From Chlorobium sp. (lineage in GTDB: Bacteria; Bacteroidota; Chlorobiia; Chlorobiales; Chlorobiaceae): 64,000 bases of DNA. The notes under the pieces are model-generated. The model worked only from the letters and a program-made list of their open reading frames with translations. It had not been told where the DNA came from and did not search any database. The position numbers and the translations under genes are program-made. Of this stretch, positions 1 through 10,194 are shown one piece after another. Each line of letters begins with the position of its first letter. The first letter of the stretch is position 1. Where the stretch lies: contig SZXV01000002.1 in NCBI GenBank assembly GCA_005862225.1, positions 620,001 to 684,000 of the forward strand, written 5' to 3'.

Positions 1-11
1 GCGCAGTATCA

Positions 12-1220
12 TCAGGGCCTCTTCTCACCGATGATCATTGCGGGCAGAATTCCATCATGAAACAGAAGGCTTACTTCATCAGAAGCTCCCAGCTTGTTGG
101 CGCTGGTCATGAATTTCACCTCTTTTTTGACAAGGATATATCCTCGTTCAAGTGTTTTTCGGTAATCGAGAAGCCCCAGTTGCTGTTTTACTGACGTGTA
201 GCGCTGAACTTGCTGGCTATAGGTGGTCAAGATGGTTCGCGACATCTGGGCAATAAGAGAGTCGAGTCGCTCATGAAACTGCTGCATCTGGAGTGGTGGG
301 CGGTTGAAAGCAAAACTGTTGCAAATCGAATAGACATGACGGTCAGCGCCGTCAAGTTTTGCCTGTAACGCCCGCTCTTGTCTTGAAATAACAATGTCGA
401 GATTTCGAAGGAGTTGTTCGGTATCCGGTACTGCGAGTTCGGCTGCAATGGAGGGAGTTCCTGCCCTCAGGTCGGCGACCATATCGGCAATGGTGAGATC
501 AGTTTCGTGACCGACAGCACTGATGACAGGTATTTTTGAGTGGTAGATGGCATTGGCGACAAGTTCACCGTTAAAAGCCTGTAAATCTTCCAGCGAACCA
601 CCACCTCTTGCAATAATAATCACTTCCGGTCGGTGGCGCCTGTGTTTTGTAGAGTTAAAATAGGCGATACTGGCGGCTACTTCTTCAGCGGCATTGTACC
701 CCTGTACTTTAACAGGATACAGAAGCACTTTTGCAGCAGGGAATCGTCGTTCCAGCACGTTGCTCATATCTTCTATTACTGCTCCGGTTGGAGAGGTGAC
801 AAGTCCGATGGTTTCCGGAATTGCGGGAATTGCTCTTTTGCGTTCAGTGCTGAAGTAGCCTGCTTTGGCAAGTTTCTGCAAAAGCTCGGCAAAAGCTTGC
901 TGCAAAGCGCCCTGCCCTGCTTCAGTGAGAGAGGTGCAGATGAGTTGGTAGCGTCCTGATGGAGGATAAACTTCAAGACGTCCTTCAGCAACGACATCCA
1001 TGCCGTCTCTGAGTGTAACGCCAAGACGACTGGCGGTTGTTTTCCATATCACTGCAGGTATCTGGGCACCTTCATCCTTCAGCGTCAAATAAATGTGTCC
1101 GGAACCATGCCGCTTGAAATTTGAAATTTCCCCCTTGATCTTTACCTGGGGAAAAAGCGTTTCAAGCCCGGTTTTGATCTGTTGCGTCAGTTGGCTGACC
1201 GATAGAATTTCAGCGCTCAT
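12..1220 (-). CDS. xseA: Exodeoxyribonuclease VII large subunit
   Basis: 402 aa ORF; N-terminal OB-fold (VKIKGEISNFKRHGSGHIYLTLKD) and the XseA core (GLVTSPTGAVIEDM, IIIARGGGSLEDLQAFN, SAVGHETDLTIADMVADLRAGTPSIAAE). Confidence 0.96.
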   Translation of the reverse strand: MSAEILSVSQLTQQIKTGLETLFPQVKIKGEISNFKRHGSGHIYLTLKDEGAQIPAVIWKTTASRLGVTLRDGMDVVAEGRLEVYPPSGRYQLICTSLTEAGQGALQQAFAELLQKLAKAGYFSTERKRAIPAIPETIGLVTSPTGAVIEDMSNVLERRFPAAKVLLYPVKVQGYNAAEEVAASIAYFNSTKHRRHRPEVIIIARGGGSLEDLQAFNGELVANAIYHSKIPVISAVGHETDLTIADMVADLRAGTPSIAAELAVPDTEQLLRNLDIVISRQERALQAKLDGADRHVYSICNSFAFNRPPLQMQQFHERLDSLIAQMSRTILTTYSQQVQRYTSVKQQLGLLDYRKTLERGYILVKKEVKFMTSANKLGASDEVSLLFHDGILPAMIIGEKRP

Positions 1221-1517
1221 AAAAAGTCGAAGGGAGAAGTGTCAAGGATCATCTTAACTCTTAATATGGGAAAAATTCAATGAGCTTGTTGGTAAAAATA
1301 AAGCATGAATATTTCTCTCCGGCGGGAAAGAAAAAATTGAAAATTAATTATTTAAATTTATACATTTAATCTATACATTATTCTGTTATACCCGGTTATG
1401 GTCAGGAAGGTTTGTAGACCTTAAATATTTTCTGAAGCTGCCGTATATTTGTCTGAAGGTATTTTAGCCATGCTGACTTGATGGGTTCGAAAGGGAATAA
1501 ATTCAACGGCGACCATT

Positions 1518-2600
1518 ATGAAGTTTTTTTCAAAGATACGCTATACAGTCATTGGGATTTCGTTCCTCTTGATCGGCTTGGGCATAGTTTCAGTGTTGGT
1601 ATCAAAACCTGATCTGATTGTTCGAAATATTAAGGCTCTGTTTATAGCTCCTGGTGCAACCGCAATTTCTGAGGCACATAGTCTGACCGTTGGTCAGGCG
1701 ATAACCAGTTTGAAGCCGCTGACAGCCAGCGGAGGAGTGGCCCCTTATAATTATAGCGTGAGTTCAGGTATACTTCCAGAAGGTCTGGTTCTTAATGCAA
1801 AAACTGGTGAAGTGACAGGTACACCAAGCAGGGTTTATTCTACTGCGAATGTAACTTTTTCAGTTAGAGATGCGAATCATCTTGTTGCCTCAACACGGAG
1901 TAGTATAAGCTTTACTGTAAATCCAGCTCCAAAAATTGCTGCTGTAACGAATGTGAAGAGTTTGACAGCGGAACCATCAAAAAACGTTAATACGTTTATT
2001 GCCACTTCCGCAACAGTGCGAAATTCAGAAGTTTTGAATAAAACAAAAAAAGATGAAGCCCGTATCAAAAAACATGATTTTGCTCAAAATGTATCTGCAC
2101 ATCCTCTTCGTGTTTTGAATGAGCAGAATCATAAAAAGGTTGCAATGTCATCCAAAAAGTTAATTGACGAGAAACAAGTTACGCACAGGCGAACCAATGC
2201 TAAGGTAACTGTGGATATAGCTGCTACAATAAAGGATACTTATAATAATATTGCTTCCGATGTTACGACGGGCTTGGTTCACTTCAATGAAAATGCCGAG
2301 CAGTCAGCAATGGCCAGCAAGACGGAAAAAAGTATATCAAAGGATAATAATATCGCTCCTGTGCAGGTGACCACTTCTGATGCTGTTGGCACGGTAGATG
2401 CAAATGATGTATCCTCAACAGCAGTGGATAATAATAATGGTACGCTTTCCTCTTCCAGCAAAGAACAAGGCCTGACGGATGTCACAATAATGAGTGATTT
2501 AACACTTGGCTCAGTAGTGGCAACTCATGGTGAAGATTTGACGATTAATGAAACACTCCTTGCTGCTGTTCCTCCTGTAGTTATCTATACAACAGAATAA
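1518..2600 (+). CDS. Membrane-anchored protein with a putative Ig (He_PIG-like) domain and a low-complexity C-terminal tail
   Basis: N-terminal hydrophobic segment (YTVIGISFLLIGLGIVSVLV), then GGVAPYNYSVSSGILPEGLVLNAKTGEVTGTPS typical of He_PIG; remainder has no recognised domain. Confidence 0.7.
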   Translation: MKFFSKIRYTVIGISFLLIGLGIVSVLVSKPDLIVRNIKALFIAPGATAISEAHSLTVGQAITSLKPLTASGGVAPYNYSVSSGILPEGLVLNAKTGEVTGTPSRVYSTANVTFSVRDANHLVASTRSSISFTVNPAPKIAAVTNVKSLTAEPSKNVNTFIATSATVRNSEVLNKTKKDEARIKKHDFAQNVSAHPLRVLNEQNHKKVAMSSKKLIDEKQVTHRRTNAKVTVDIAATIKDTYNNIASDVTTGLVHFNENAEQSAMASKTEKSISKDNNIAPVQVTTSDAVGTVDANDVSSTAVDNNNGTLSSSSKEQGLTDVTIMSDLTLGSVVATHGEDLTINETLLAAVPPVVIYTTE

Positions 2601-2681
2601 AAGCAGAGAACAACAAAACTCTCTTTCTCGTCCTCTTATTTTTTTTGCTTCCTTTCTCCAGAACTTCTTCATACCCAGACG

Positions 2682-2713
<32 letters not shown>

Positions 2714-3825
2714 CCCTTATTCAAAGTTGGAAACGAACAAAACTTTATTCATTTCTTCTCTTCTCTTCTCAATAGAATTCAATCGTAGTCGCCCAGAGAT
2801 GTATGGCGCATCTCATCGAAAAGCGTATGAGCGTTTCTTTTAGCGAAGGAGCTGTTAAACGAAAGCAGATTTGTTTGAAAACGTCCAGATGCCCTTGTTT
2901 TCCAATAATACAGTATTGTAGTCTTTAATGGAATGATTATGCATGGGATGTTTGGTGGCAAGAAGGAATTAAGGCAAAAACAAAAACGTTGAATATCGTA
3001 AGCAGCTCTATTTTTAAGATTTAAGATAAGCAACAATATCGTTTGGTTAGCCCTTATTGATGTATTTTGATTTGAGCGCAGTGTTTCGACAGATGATAGC
3101 AGAAGTATTAAGTTTTTGTGTCCCTTGATGATTAGAATTTTATTTGTCTCTTCTTGTTGATGAGAAAAGCTCAGAATTAGTGCGGTAATGTGGCGGAAGT
3201 GATGTGTTATATGAAGGTTGGTTTGTGATTGTGTTGGATAATAGGCGTCAGGAGCGTAACAGTATCCATTGTCGTTAAATCGAATTGTATATTTACCTGC
3301 AGTTTACTGCTGAGTGCTTATGTTAGGTTGTTATACTACGCTTGTTAGCGGATTTGTTTGATTCTCTGTGTCGTTTTAAGTCCCCATTTCTTTTAATACA
3401 AAATCGTTATTTATTTAAAATACTATTCTGTTTGCGTATAAAGTCTTTTTAGGCAATATTCCTATCGAATTGACTGTCGCTACTGTTCCGACTTCGTCTG
3501 CTTATAAAGCTATAGCTTATTATGTTTTGTTTGTATTCTTTTTCGTTTTTATTTTTATTACACACCTTATTTTATTTTTATATCCGCGCTAACGTTTTTG
3601 TTTTTATTGTATTTGTTTTTGATGATTGTTATCTGTGCGCAATGTGTTGGCTTGTTCAAACTTATGATTCTCTGAAGAAACGAATTATTTGAAATAGGGA
3701 TAGCAATCTGATCATACATGATGAAGTATTTTAACCATTTCTTTGCAAGTGGATGGGACGGAAGTGTTATATTCCTTTATAATTGACTGTAAAGTGTTGG
3801 TATATAATATTGTAAGTGCTTTTTT

Positions 3826-4848
3826 ATGATCAACAGCAATTTTTTGGTGGAACTGGCTGAACTGCTTGATGTAGATAGTGATGTGGCAGGTCGGTTGTTG
3901 AGTGATTTTTATTCAGCCATGGTTACTGATTTTCTCGCTGTTGGCACGCTTTCTGTGAAGGGTCTTGGCACGTTTACTGTCAAGCATATTCCTGTAAAAA
4001 AAAAGAGTACCGCTTCCAGCATTATCTATACTCCACCTGTAAATATTTTATCGTTTGAATGGCGAGTTTCCAGACCTGATGATGTTGTGCGTATTGCTCT
4101 GTCGTATTTATTTATGACTCAAGTTGAAGCTCGTCGGTTTGGACGTATTTTAGGAAAAGTTTTTTCCCGGGCTGTGAAACAAAGAAAAGAGATATACATT
4201 AATGGCTTTGGAAAATTTTCTCTTGAATCAGGATCTTATCGTTTTATTCCTGAGTCTTCACTTGAATTGCTTCTGAATAGAGAGTATCAGGATTTAAAGG
4301 AAGTTGTTCTTACTCAACATAGAGCAAGAAATGGCACCGTAAAAACGTTTCGTTATGTTGTAATCTTTTCGGTAATGTTGCTTCTCAGCGTGTTCGCTGC
4401 TTCTTTTTATTACAGTCCCCAGGATGTCTGGTTTTATTTTTTTAAGGCTCCGAAGGTTCATGGTAGTGTTGTCTCTTCTGAGACCAGAGTTACACAAGTT
4501 GATCGTCTGGAGTCAGTTCAGGATACCGCTGCTATGTTATCAAAGCATGAGAAAGCTGCTGATTCTGTTGTTCTTGTGACTGACGGTTATACCATTGTTC
4601 TTGTGACTTTTAGTAATTTAGCAACTGTTCATAAAGAGGTGCTTCGTCTGCGTACAGAAGGTATTCCGGTTTTTGTCTGGCCGGGATATGAAAAAAAGAT
4701 CAAATATTACAGGTTGATTACAGGAAGCTTTTTGAATCGCAGGGCGGCTGTTGAGCGCCTCAAGCGAATGCCTGAAAAAATTGGTGGCAGAGCGTATATC
4801 CAACATGTTATCAAGAGGGTTGTTCTTCATGGAGAAAAAGGGTTGTAA
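3826..4848 (+). CDS. HU-like domain / transmembrane / SPOR-domain protein
   Basis: 340 aa; N-terminal HU-like segments (LLSDFYSAMVTDFLAVGTLSVKGLGTFTVKHIP and RILGKVFSRAVKQRKEIYINGFGKFSLE), TM helix VVIFSVMLLLSVFAASFYY, C-terminal SPOR-like YTIVLVTFSNLATVHKEVLRLRTEGIPVFVWPGYEKKIKYYRLITGSF. Confidence 0.75.
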   Translation: MINSNFLVELAELLDVDSDVAGRLLSDFYSAMVTDFLAVGTLSVKGLGTFTVKHIPVKKKSTASSIIYTPPVNILSFEWRVSRPDDVVRIALSYLFMTQVEARRFGRILGKVFSRAVKQRKEIYINGFGKFSLESGSYRFIPESSLELLLNREYQDLKEVVLTQHRARNGTVKTFRYVVIFSVMLLLSVFAASFYYSPQDVWFYFFKAPKVHGSVVSSETRVTQVDRLESVQDTAAMLSKHEKAADSVVLVTDGYTIVLVTFSNLATVHKEVLRLRTEGIPVFVWPGYEKKIKYYRLITGSFLNRRAAVERLKRMPEKIGGRAYIQHVIKRVVLHGEKGL

Positions 4849-6064
4849 CACATTACACCCCCAGTCGATGTGTCCCGCATTCGGAGGGCTGAGGGTACTG
4901 ACAAGAATTGACGGAGTCCAGGTCTGCCTGGTCGCCGATCAGGGTTGTCTTTACGGACTGACTTTTGTTTCGCATTTTTATGCCGCACGAAAGTCGATTA
5001 TCTCTCCTGAACTGATGAATGTTCAGATTTCAGGCGGAACCATGATTGACGATGTGCGTCGTACCATAGGTGAGATTGCTGCTGATCCTGGAGTGAGATT
5101 TATTCCGGTTGTAAGTACCTGTGTGGCTGAAACTGCTGGTATTGCTGAGGAGCTGTTGCCAAAGAAAGTTGGCAATGCAGAGGTGCTTCTTGTTCGTCTT
5201 CCTGCCTTTCAGATCAGGACGCACCCCGAAGCGAAAGATGTTGCTGTCGCGACGCTTTTGAAGCGTTTTGCACAATTTGAGAGCGTGAAAAAAGCTAAAT
5301 CGCTGGTATTGCTGGGAGAGATTTTTCCAGTTGATGCCATGATGATAGGAGCAATTCTTCAGAAAATAGGCGTAGAGTCTGTGTTAGCTCTTCCAGGAAC
5401 GGCGCTTGAGGATTATATCGAAGCAGGCATGGTTGAGGCATGTGCGGTACTTCACCCTTTTTATGAGCGTTCAGTATCGTTGTTTGAAGAGCATGGAGTG
5501 AAAATTATCAAAGGAAACCCGATCGGAGCCAATGCCACTGCACAGTGGATACGTCGCATCGGTGAGGCTCTTGAGCTTGATGCCGGGACGGTTCAGGCTG
5601 TTGCAGAAGAGGAGAGTCAGAAGACTCGTGACGTGCTTTCCCGGTTTACTCATCTGAACGGCAAAGTGATCGTTGCTGGTTATGAAGGAAATGAACTGCC
5701 TGTTGTTCGTCTTTTGCTCGAGGCTGGCCTTGAGGTTCCTTACGCATCAACCTCAATAGCTCAGAATCTGCTCGGTGAGGAAGATCACAATGTCCTTTCA
5801 ATGCTTGGTACAGAGATTCGCTATCGTAAATATCTTGAAGAAGACATGCAGGCGGTGATCGATTATGAACCGGATCTTGTTATCGGAACCACCTCACTGG
5901 ACAGTTTTGCAAAAGAGCGCGGAATTCCGGCAATATATTATACGAACAACATCTCTGCACGACCACTCTTTTTTGCTGCAGGTGCTGCAACTGTTCTGGG
6001 AATGATTGGAGGGCTGCTTGGGAAGAGAGAGGTGTTCAAAAAGATGAAAGATTATTTTGACTGA
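4829..6064 (+). CDS. bchY: Chlorophyllide a reductase subunit Y (nitrogenase-like component)
   Basis: MEKKGCNTLHPQSMCPAFGGLRVLTRIDGVQVCLVADQGCLYGLTF resembles the BchY N-terminus with cluster-ligand-type Cys in CPAFG, GCLYG and STCVAE; ATG at 4829 preferred over the longer ORF start at 4751. Confidence 0.88.
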   Translation: MEKKGCNTLHPQSMCPAFGGLRVLTRIDGVQVCLVADQGCLYGLTFVSHFYAARKSIISPELMNVQISGGTMIDDVRRTIGEIAADPGVRFIPVVSTCVAETAGIAEELLPKKVGNAEVLLVRLPAFQIRTHPEAKDVAVATLLKRFAQFESVKKAKSLVLLGEIFPVDAMMIGAILQKIGVESVLALPGTALEDYIEAGMVEACAVLHPFYERSVSLFEEHGVKIIKGNPIGANATAQWIRRIGEALELDAGTVQAVAEEESQKTRDVLSRFTHLNGKVIVAGYEGNELPVVRLLLEAGLEVPYASTSIAQNLLGEEDHNVLSMLGTEIRYRKYLEEDMQAVIDYEPDLVIGTTSLDSFAKERGIPAIYYTNNISARPLFFAAGAATVLGMIGGLLGKREVFKKMKDYFD

Positions 6065-6076
6065 CAGGACAAAAAA

Positions 6077-6100
6077 AAAGCCGGAGTCAAATCCGGCTTT
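6077..6100 (-). terminator. Intrinsic terminator, mainly for frr (minus strand)
   Basis: Stem AAAGCCGGA-gtcaaa-TCCGGCTTT preceded on + by an A tract, giving a long U tract on the minus-strand transcript. Confidence 0.85.
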
Positions 6101-6123
6101 CTGCATTGGTCTTCAACCAGTTG

Positions 6124-6684
6124 CTATACCTCCATAATCTCCTTCTCTTTCATAACAATCAGCTCTGTTAGCTGTTTTTCGTATTTGTGGAGCATCTCAT
6201 CAGCCTCTTTTTTGCCTTTGTTTTTATCGTCTTCGCTGATAGCTTTTGCTTTTTCAAGTTTTTCAATTTCCTGAATCATGTCGCGCCGAAGATTGCGAAG
6301 AGATACTTTGGAATCTTCCCCGAATTTTTTGGTGAGTTTGACAAACTCTTTCCGGCGTTCTTCGGTAAGCGGGGGGATCGTGACCCTGACGTTCTGGCCA
6401 TCTGCGGCCGGGTTGAGGCCAAGATTTGCATCGCGAATAGCCCTTTCAGTAGCCGAGACCATGGATTTGTCCCAGATCTGCACCATAAGAGTATGGACAT
6501 CAGCAACACTTACGTTACCCACCTGTTTCAGTGGCATCTGCTGGCCATAAGCTTCAACCTTGACACGATCAAGAAGTGTTGTCGTCGCTTTTCCTGTCCT
6601 GATCGAAGCAATTTCATGCTGAAATGCTTCGATAGTCTTTTTCATTTTAGGCTCAGTTTTCTGATAAACCTCCCTGACACTCAT
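6124..6684 (-). CDS. frr: Ribosome recycling factor
   Basis: MSVREVYQKTEPKMKKTIEAFQHEIASIRTGKATTTLLDRVKVEAYG...; canonical length 186 aa. Confidence 0.97.
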   Translation of the reverse strand: MSVREVYQKTEPKMKKTIEAFQHEIASIRTGKATTTLLDRVKVEAYGQQMPLKQVGNVSVADVHTLMVQIWDKSMVSATERAIRDANLGLNPAADGQNVRVTIPPLTEERRKEFVKLTKKFGEDSKVSLRNLRRDMIQEIEKLEKAKAISEDDKNKGKKEADEMLHKYEKQLTELIVMKEKEIMEV

Positions 6685-6732
6685 ACTTTTTCCAATGGGT
6701 TAGTGTTGGTTTGCTGAAAAAAGAAAGCTTTT

Positions 6733-6960
6733 TTATTGCGCATTTGCCTGTGCAGCAGCAGATTTTGCAAAGCGCTTGTTGAAGCGTTCGACTCGACCGG
6801 CAGTATCAACAAGCGTCTGTTTTCCGGTATAGAAAGGATGGCAGTTGTTGCAGATGTCAACCTTGATGGTTGGTCGGGTTGAGCGGGTAACAAAGGAGTT
6901 GCCGCAGTTGGCGCAGTTGACGGTGACTTCCTTGTACTTTGGGTGAATATCTTGTTTCAT
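6733..6960 (-). CDS. rpmE: 50S ribosomal protein L31 (CxxC type)
   Basis: [64 protein letters not shown]; internal ATG at 6960 is the likely start of the longer ORF. Confidence 0.95.
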   Translation of the reverse strand: MKQDIHPKYKEVTVNCANCGNSFVTRSTRPTIKVDICNNCHPFYTGKQTLVDTAGRVERFNKRFAKSAAAQANAQ

Positions 6961-6993
6961 GACTTTCGTTGACTTTGTCGTACAATAAATGAT

Positions 6994-9180
6994 ATGGCCA
7001 GCAATAAAATTGTAAAGGTGCAAATATACAAGAATTTCAATCCAGTTACAACCATTAATATGACCGGAGCGACCTCAGTCACCTACCTGAAAGGGGTAGG
7101 AATAAAAAAGGCATCCATACTGAAGGAGGCAGGTATTGTGACGCTTGATGATCTTTTTGATTACTATCCACGCCGATATCTTGACCGTAGCGCCATGAAA
7201 AGTATTGGAACTCTTGCTGATGGTGAAACGGTAACGGTTGTTGGTACAGTGATCAAAACACAGCTTGAAGGTGATCTGCCCGGCAAAGCGCGGTTTAAGG
7301 CATGGCTGGGTGACGCTACCGGCGTGCTTGAACTGACCTGGTTCAGAGGTGTTCGGTATTTCTCTCGAAGCGTGGTTCAGGGGGAATCGCTTGCTGTCTA
7401 TGGGAAAGTGAGCTATTTCGGCAGTCAGGCGCAGATGCAGCATCCCGATTATGATCGTCTTGGTTCCAATGCACATCAGGTTCATGAAGATGAGTGCAGC
7501 GATTTTGAACTCTATAATACGGGCAAGATTATTCCGATCTATCAGACCACTGAGGCTATGAAGCAGGCAAATCTGGCTTCGAAGCAGATGCGCACCATTA
7601 TTGCCCGTGCATTTGAACAGTGTGTTCCGGGGCAACGGGAAAATCTTACAGTTTCTATGGTTACTGATCATGGTTTACTCTCACTTTCGGAAGCATATCG
7701 CGAGATTCATTTTCCTTCATCTCAAAAAAGACTTGATCAGGCTCGTTACCGATTGAAATGGACGGAACTTTTTTATGCCCAGCTTTTATTTGCCCTTCGC
7801 CATAGCGAAATCAGGCGCAATAAAGCAGCGGTAAAGTTCACCCACTCTGGTGATGTGACCCAAAAGCTCTATGCGGGTCTTCCTTATGCGTTAACCGATG
7901 ACCAGAAACATGCTGTGCGTGATATCTATCGCGATCTCAGAAGTGGAAGTCCGATGAACCGGCTTCTGCAGGGAGATGTTGGTTCAGGAAAGACTATTGT
8001 GGCAATGTTTGCCATGGCTCTTGCTGTCGACAATAAGCTCCAGTCAGCATTTATGGCACCGACCGAAATTCTTGCGGTGCAACATTATCTTGTCATGAAA
8101 CGTTATTTTACGCCTCTTGGTTTGCACGTTGGGATTCTGACAGGAAAGCAGGGGAAAAAAGCCCGCCAGACAGTGCTGGAGGCTCTCAGTGCCGGAAATC
8201 TGCATATTGTTGTAGGCACTCATGCCATGATTGAACATGGTGTCGTTTATGCCAATCTTGGACTGGTTATTATTGACGAACAGCATCGCTTTGGGGTTTT
8301 ACAGCGGAAAGCTCTTCAGGAAAAGGCGATCCATCCGCATGTGTTGCTGATGACAGCCACACCCATACCAAGAACCCTTACGATGGGTGTTTTCGGCGAT
8401 CTTGATGTTTCTGTTATTCGTCAAAAGCCTGCCGGAAGAGTTGCGATCAAAACTTTTCTGAAGTCTGAACAGGAGAAGCTGAAGGTGTATGACCTTCTTC
8501 GTTCACAGATAGCAGAAGGGAGGCAAGGCTATATTGTGTATCCGCTTGTGGAGGAGTCTGAGAAGATGGATCTGAAAGCGGCGGTTGAAAGTTTTCATGA
8601 GCTTTCTGCTGCTGTGTTTCCCGATCTCAGACTCGGCCTGATTCACGGACAGATGACTCCGGATGAGAAGGAGCGTGTTATGGAGCAATTCAGGTGCGGT
8701 GAAATTGATCTGCTTGTTGGCACGACAGTTATTGAGGTTGGGGTCGATGTGCCGAATGCTACCGTGATGGTTATTGAACATGCCGAGCGGTTTGGTCTGG
8801 CTCAGTTGCATCAGCTCAGGGGGCGGGTTGGCCGTGGAGAGCACCCTTCCATCTGCGTTCTGCTCTATGCGAAAATGACGCCGGATGCTCGCGAACGGCT
8901 TGGAGCTATGGAGTCAACCAATGACGGTTTTGCCATATCAGAAATTGACGCGCAAATAAGAGGCGTGGGAAATATTCTTGGAAAAGAGCAGTCCGGTACG
9001 TTGAGCGGCTTGAGAATTGCCGATCTGAACGCGGATTATACTATCATGCAGTTGGCAAGATCTGCGGCATTTACTCTTGTTGAGCAGGATGGTCAGTTGC
9101 GGGAAGCACAACATGCCATGATACGGGAGTGTTATCTGCGTCAGTACCACGATCGTTTTGCTCTGGCTGATATCGGATAG
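6994..9180 (+). CDS. recG: ATP-dependent DNA helicase RecG
   Basis: Wedge domain plus [41 protein letters not shown]; start could also be the ATG at 7061. Confidence 0.96.
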   Translation: MASNKIVKVQIYKNFNPVTTINMTGATSVTYLKGVGIKKASILKEAGIVTLDDLFDYYPRRYLDRSAMKSIGTLADGETVTVVGTVIKTQLEGDLPGKARFKAWLGDATGVLELTWFRGVRYFSRSVVQGESLAVYGKVSYFGSQAQMQHPDYDRLGSNAHQVHEDECSDFELYNTGKIIPIYQTTEAMKQANLASKQMRTIIARAFEQCVPGQRENLTVSMVTDHGLLSLSEAYREIHFPSSQKRLDQARYRLKWTELFYAQLLFALRHSEIRRNKAAVKFTHSGDVTQKLYAGLPYALTDDQKHAVRDIYRDLRSGSPMNRLLQGDVGSGKTIVAMFAMALAVDNKLQSAFMAPTEILAVQHYLVMKRYFTPLGLHVGILTGKQGKKARQTVLEALSAGNLHIVVGTHAMIEHGVVYANLGLVIIDEQHRFGVLQRKALQEKAIHPHVLLMTATPIPRTLTMGVFGDLDVSVIRQKPAGRVAIKTFLKSEQEKLKVYDLLRSQIAEGRQGYIVYPLVEESEKMDLKAAVESFHELSAAVFPDLRLGLIHGQMTPDEKERVMEQFRCGEIDLLVGTTVIEVGVDVPNATVMVIEHAERFGLAQLHQLRGRVGRGEHPSICVLLYAKMTPDARERLGAMESTNDGFAISEIDAQIRGVGNILGKEQSGTLSGLRIADLNADYTIMQLARSAAFTLVEQDGQLREAQHAMIRECYLRQYHDRFALADIG

Positions 9181-9221
9181 TCTGGTTTGAATACAAATAA
9201 AGGATTGAGTATTGTTTGAGT

Positions 9222-10166
9222 ATGAAAAAAGATCAGGAAAAAGTTCCAGTCGGGTTGGTTATGGAGGTCTCTGGCGCCTCTTATATTGTTGTTTCTGATG
9301 ATGGAACCAGATATCGGTGCCGTACCTTTCCAGGGACGAAAACTGAGAATGGGGATTCATCGCTTGTTGCCGTTGGTGACAGGGTTGAGCTGAAAATGAT
9401 TGAAACCGGAACGGCGTTGTCCGAAGCGGCAATTACGCTTGTTCTGCCTCGCCACAGCGCGCTGACAAGAAAAAGGGATGTTCGTCGAAACAGGAGCAAG
9501 GAGAAGGTCCAGGTCATAGCCGCCAATATTGATCAGTTGGTTGTTGTTGTTTCGGCGATTGATCCTCCTCTCAGCACCCGGTTGATCGATCGTTACCTTG
9601 TTTTTGCGGAATCCGAACAGATGGAGACGGTGATTGTTGTTAACAAGATGGATCTTGATGATTTTAAGGAAACTCGTGAGTTGATGGAGCCCTATCATGC
9701 GCTTGGATACCGAATTGTTTATACCAGCGCTGAAGAACAGCGAGGCATGAAGGCGCTTGAGAAAGTGTTGAAAGGAAAACTTTCTGCGTTCAGCGGGCAT
9801 TCCGGGGTTGGTAAATCAACATTGATCAATCAGCTTTCCGGTCAGGAGAGGCTTCGAACCGGCGAAACAAATATGAAAACCGGAAAAGGCTTACATACAA
9901 CGACCAATTCTGTTATGCTGGTTCTCCCTCGTGGGGGCTATATTATTGATACACCCGGGATAAGGGAGTTTAATCTTTCAGGCATTACACGCGATAATCT
10001 GCGATTCTATTTCAGGGAGTTTCTTTTATGGATGCCGGAGTGTAGCTACTCTTCATGTTCCCATACCGTTGAGCCTGAGTGTGGAATTATGAAAGCGGTC
10101 GAGTCGGGCAGTATTGATCCCGACCGTTACGATAGTTATCTTGCCATTTATGAGAGCATAGATTAA
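9222..10166 (+). CDS. rsgA: Small ribosomal subunit biogenesis GTPase RsgA
   Basis: Circularly permuted GTPase: VVNKMDLDD, GHSGVGKSTLIN, DTPGIREF, C-terminal zinc-binding Cys/His (CSYSSCSHTVEPECG); ORF track start 9216 is TTG, ATG at 9222. Confidence 0.95.
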   Translation: MKKDQEKVPVGLVMEVSGASYIVVSDDGTRYRCRTFPGTKTENGDSSLVAVGDRVELKMIETGTALSEAAITLVLPRHSALTRKRDVRRNRSKEKVQVIAANIDQLVVVVSAIDPPLSTRLIDRYLVFAESEQMETVIVVNKMDLDDFKETRELMEPYHALGYRIVYTSAEEQRGMKALEKVLKGKLSAFSGHSGVGKSTLINQLSGQERLRTGETNMKTGKGLHTTTNSVMLVLPRGGYIIDTPGIREFNLSGITRDNLRFYFREFLLWMPECSYSSCSHTVEPECGIMKAVESGSIDPDRYDSYLAIYESID

Positions 10167-10194
10167 TTTTTTTCATCAAGGACCGTTATGCCTA

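Noticed and set aside
2779-3036. 85-aa minus-strand ORF in the gene-poor island, considered as a transposase remnant
   Set aside because: No recognisable transposase motif, inverted terminal repeats or target duplication could be seen.
4751-4828. N-terminal extension of the bchY ORF
   Set aside because: Reads through the SPOR gene end in another frame and does not resemble the BchY N-terminus; internal ATG at 4829 fits better.
6187-6717. 176-aa ORF antisense to frr
   Set aside because: Complement of frr coding sequence; Phe/Leu-rich artefact.
7075-7671. 198-aa ORF antisense to recG
   Set aside because: Covered by the clear RecG frame; no domain.
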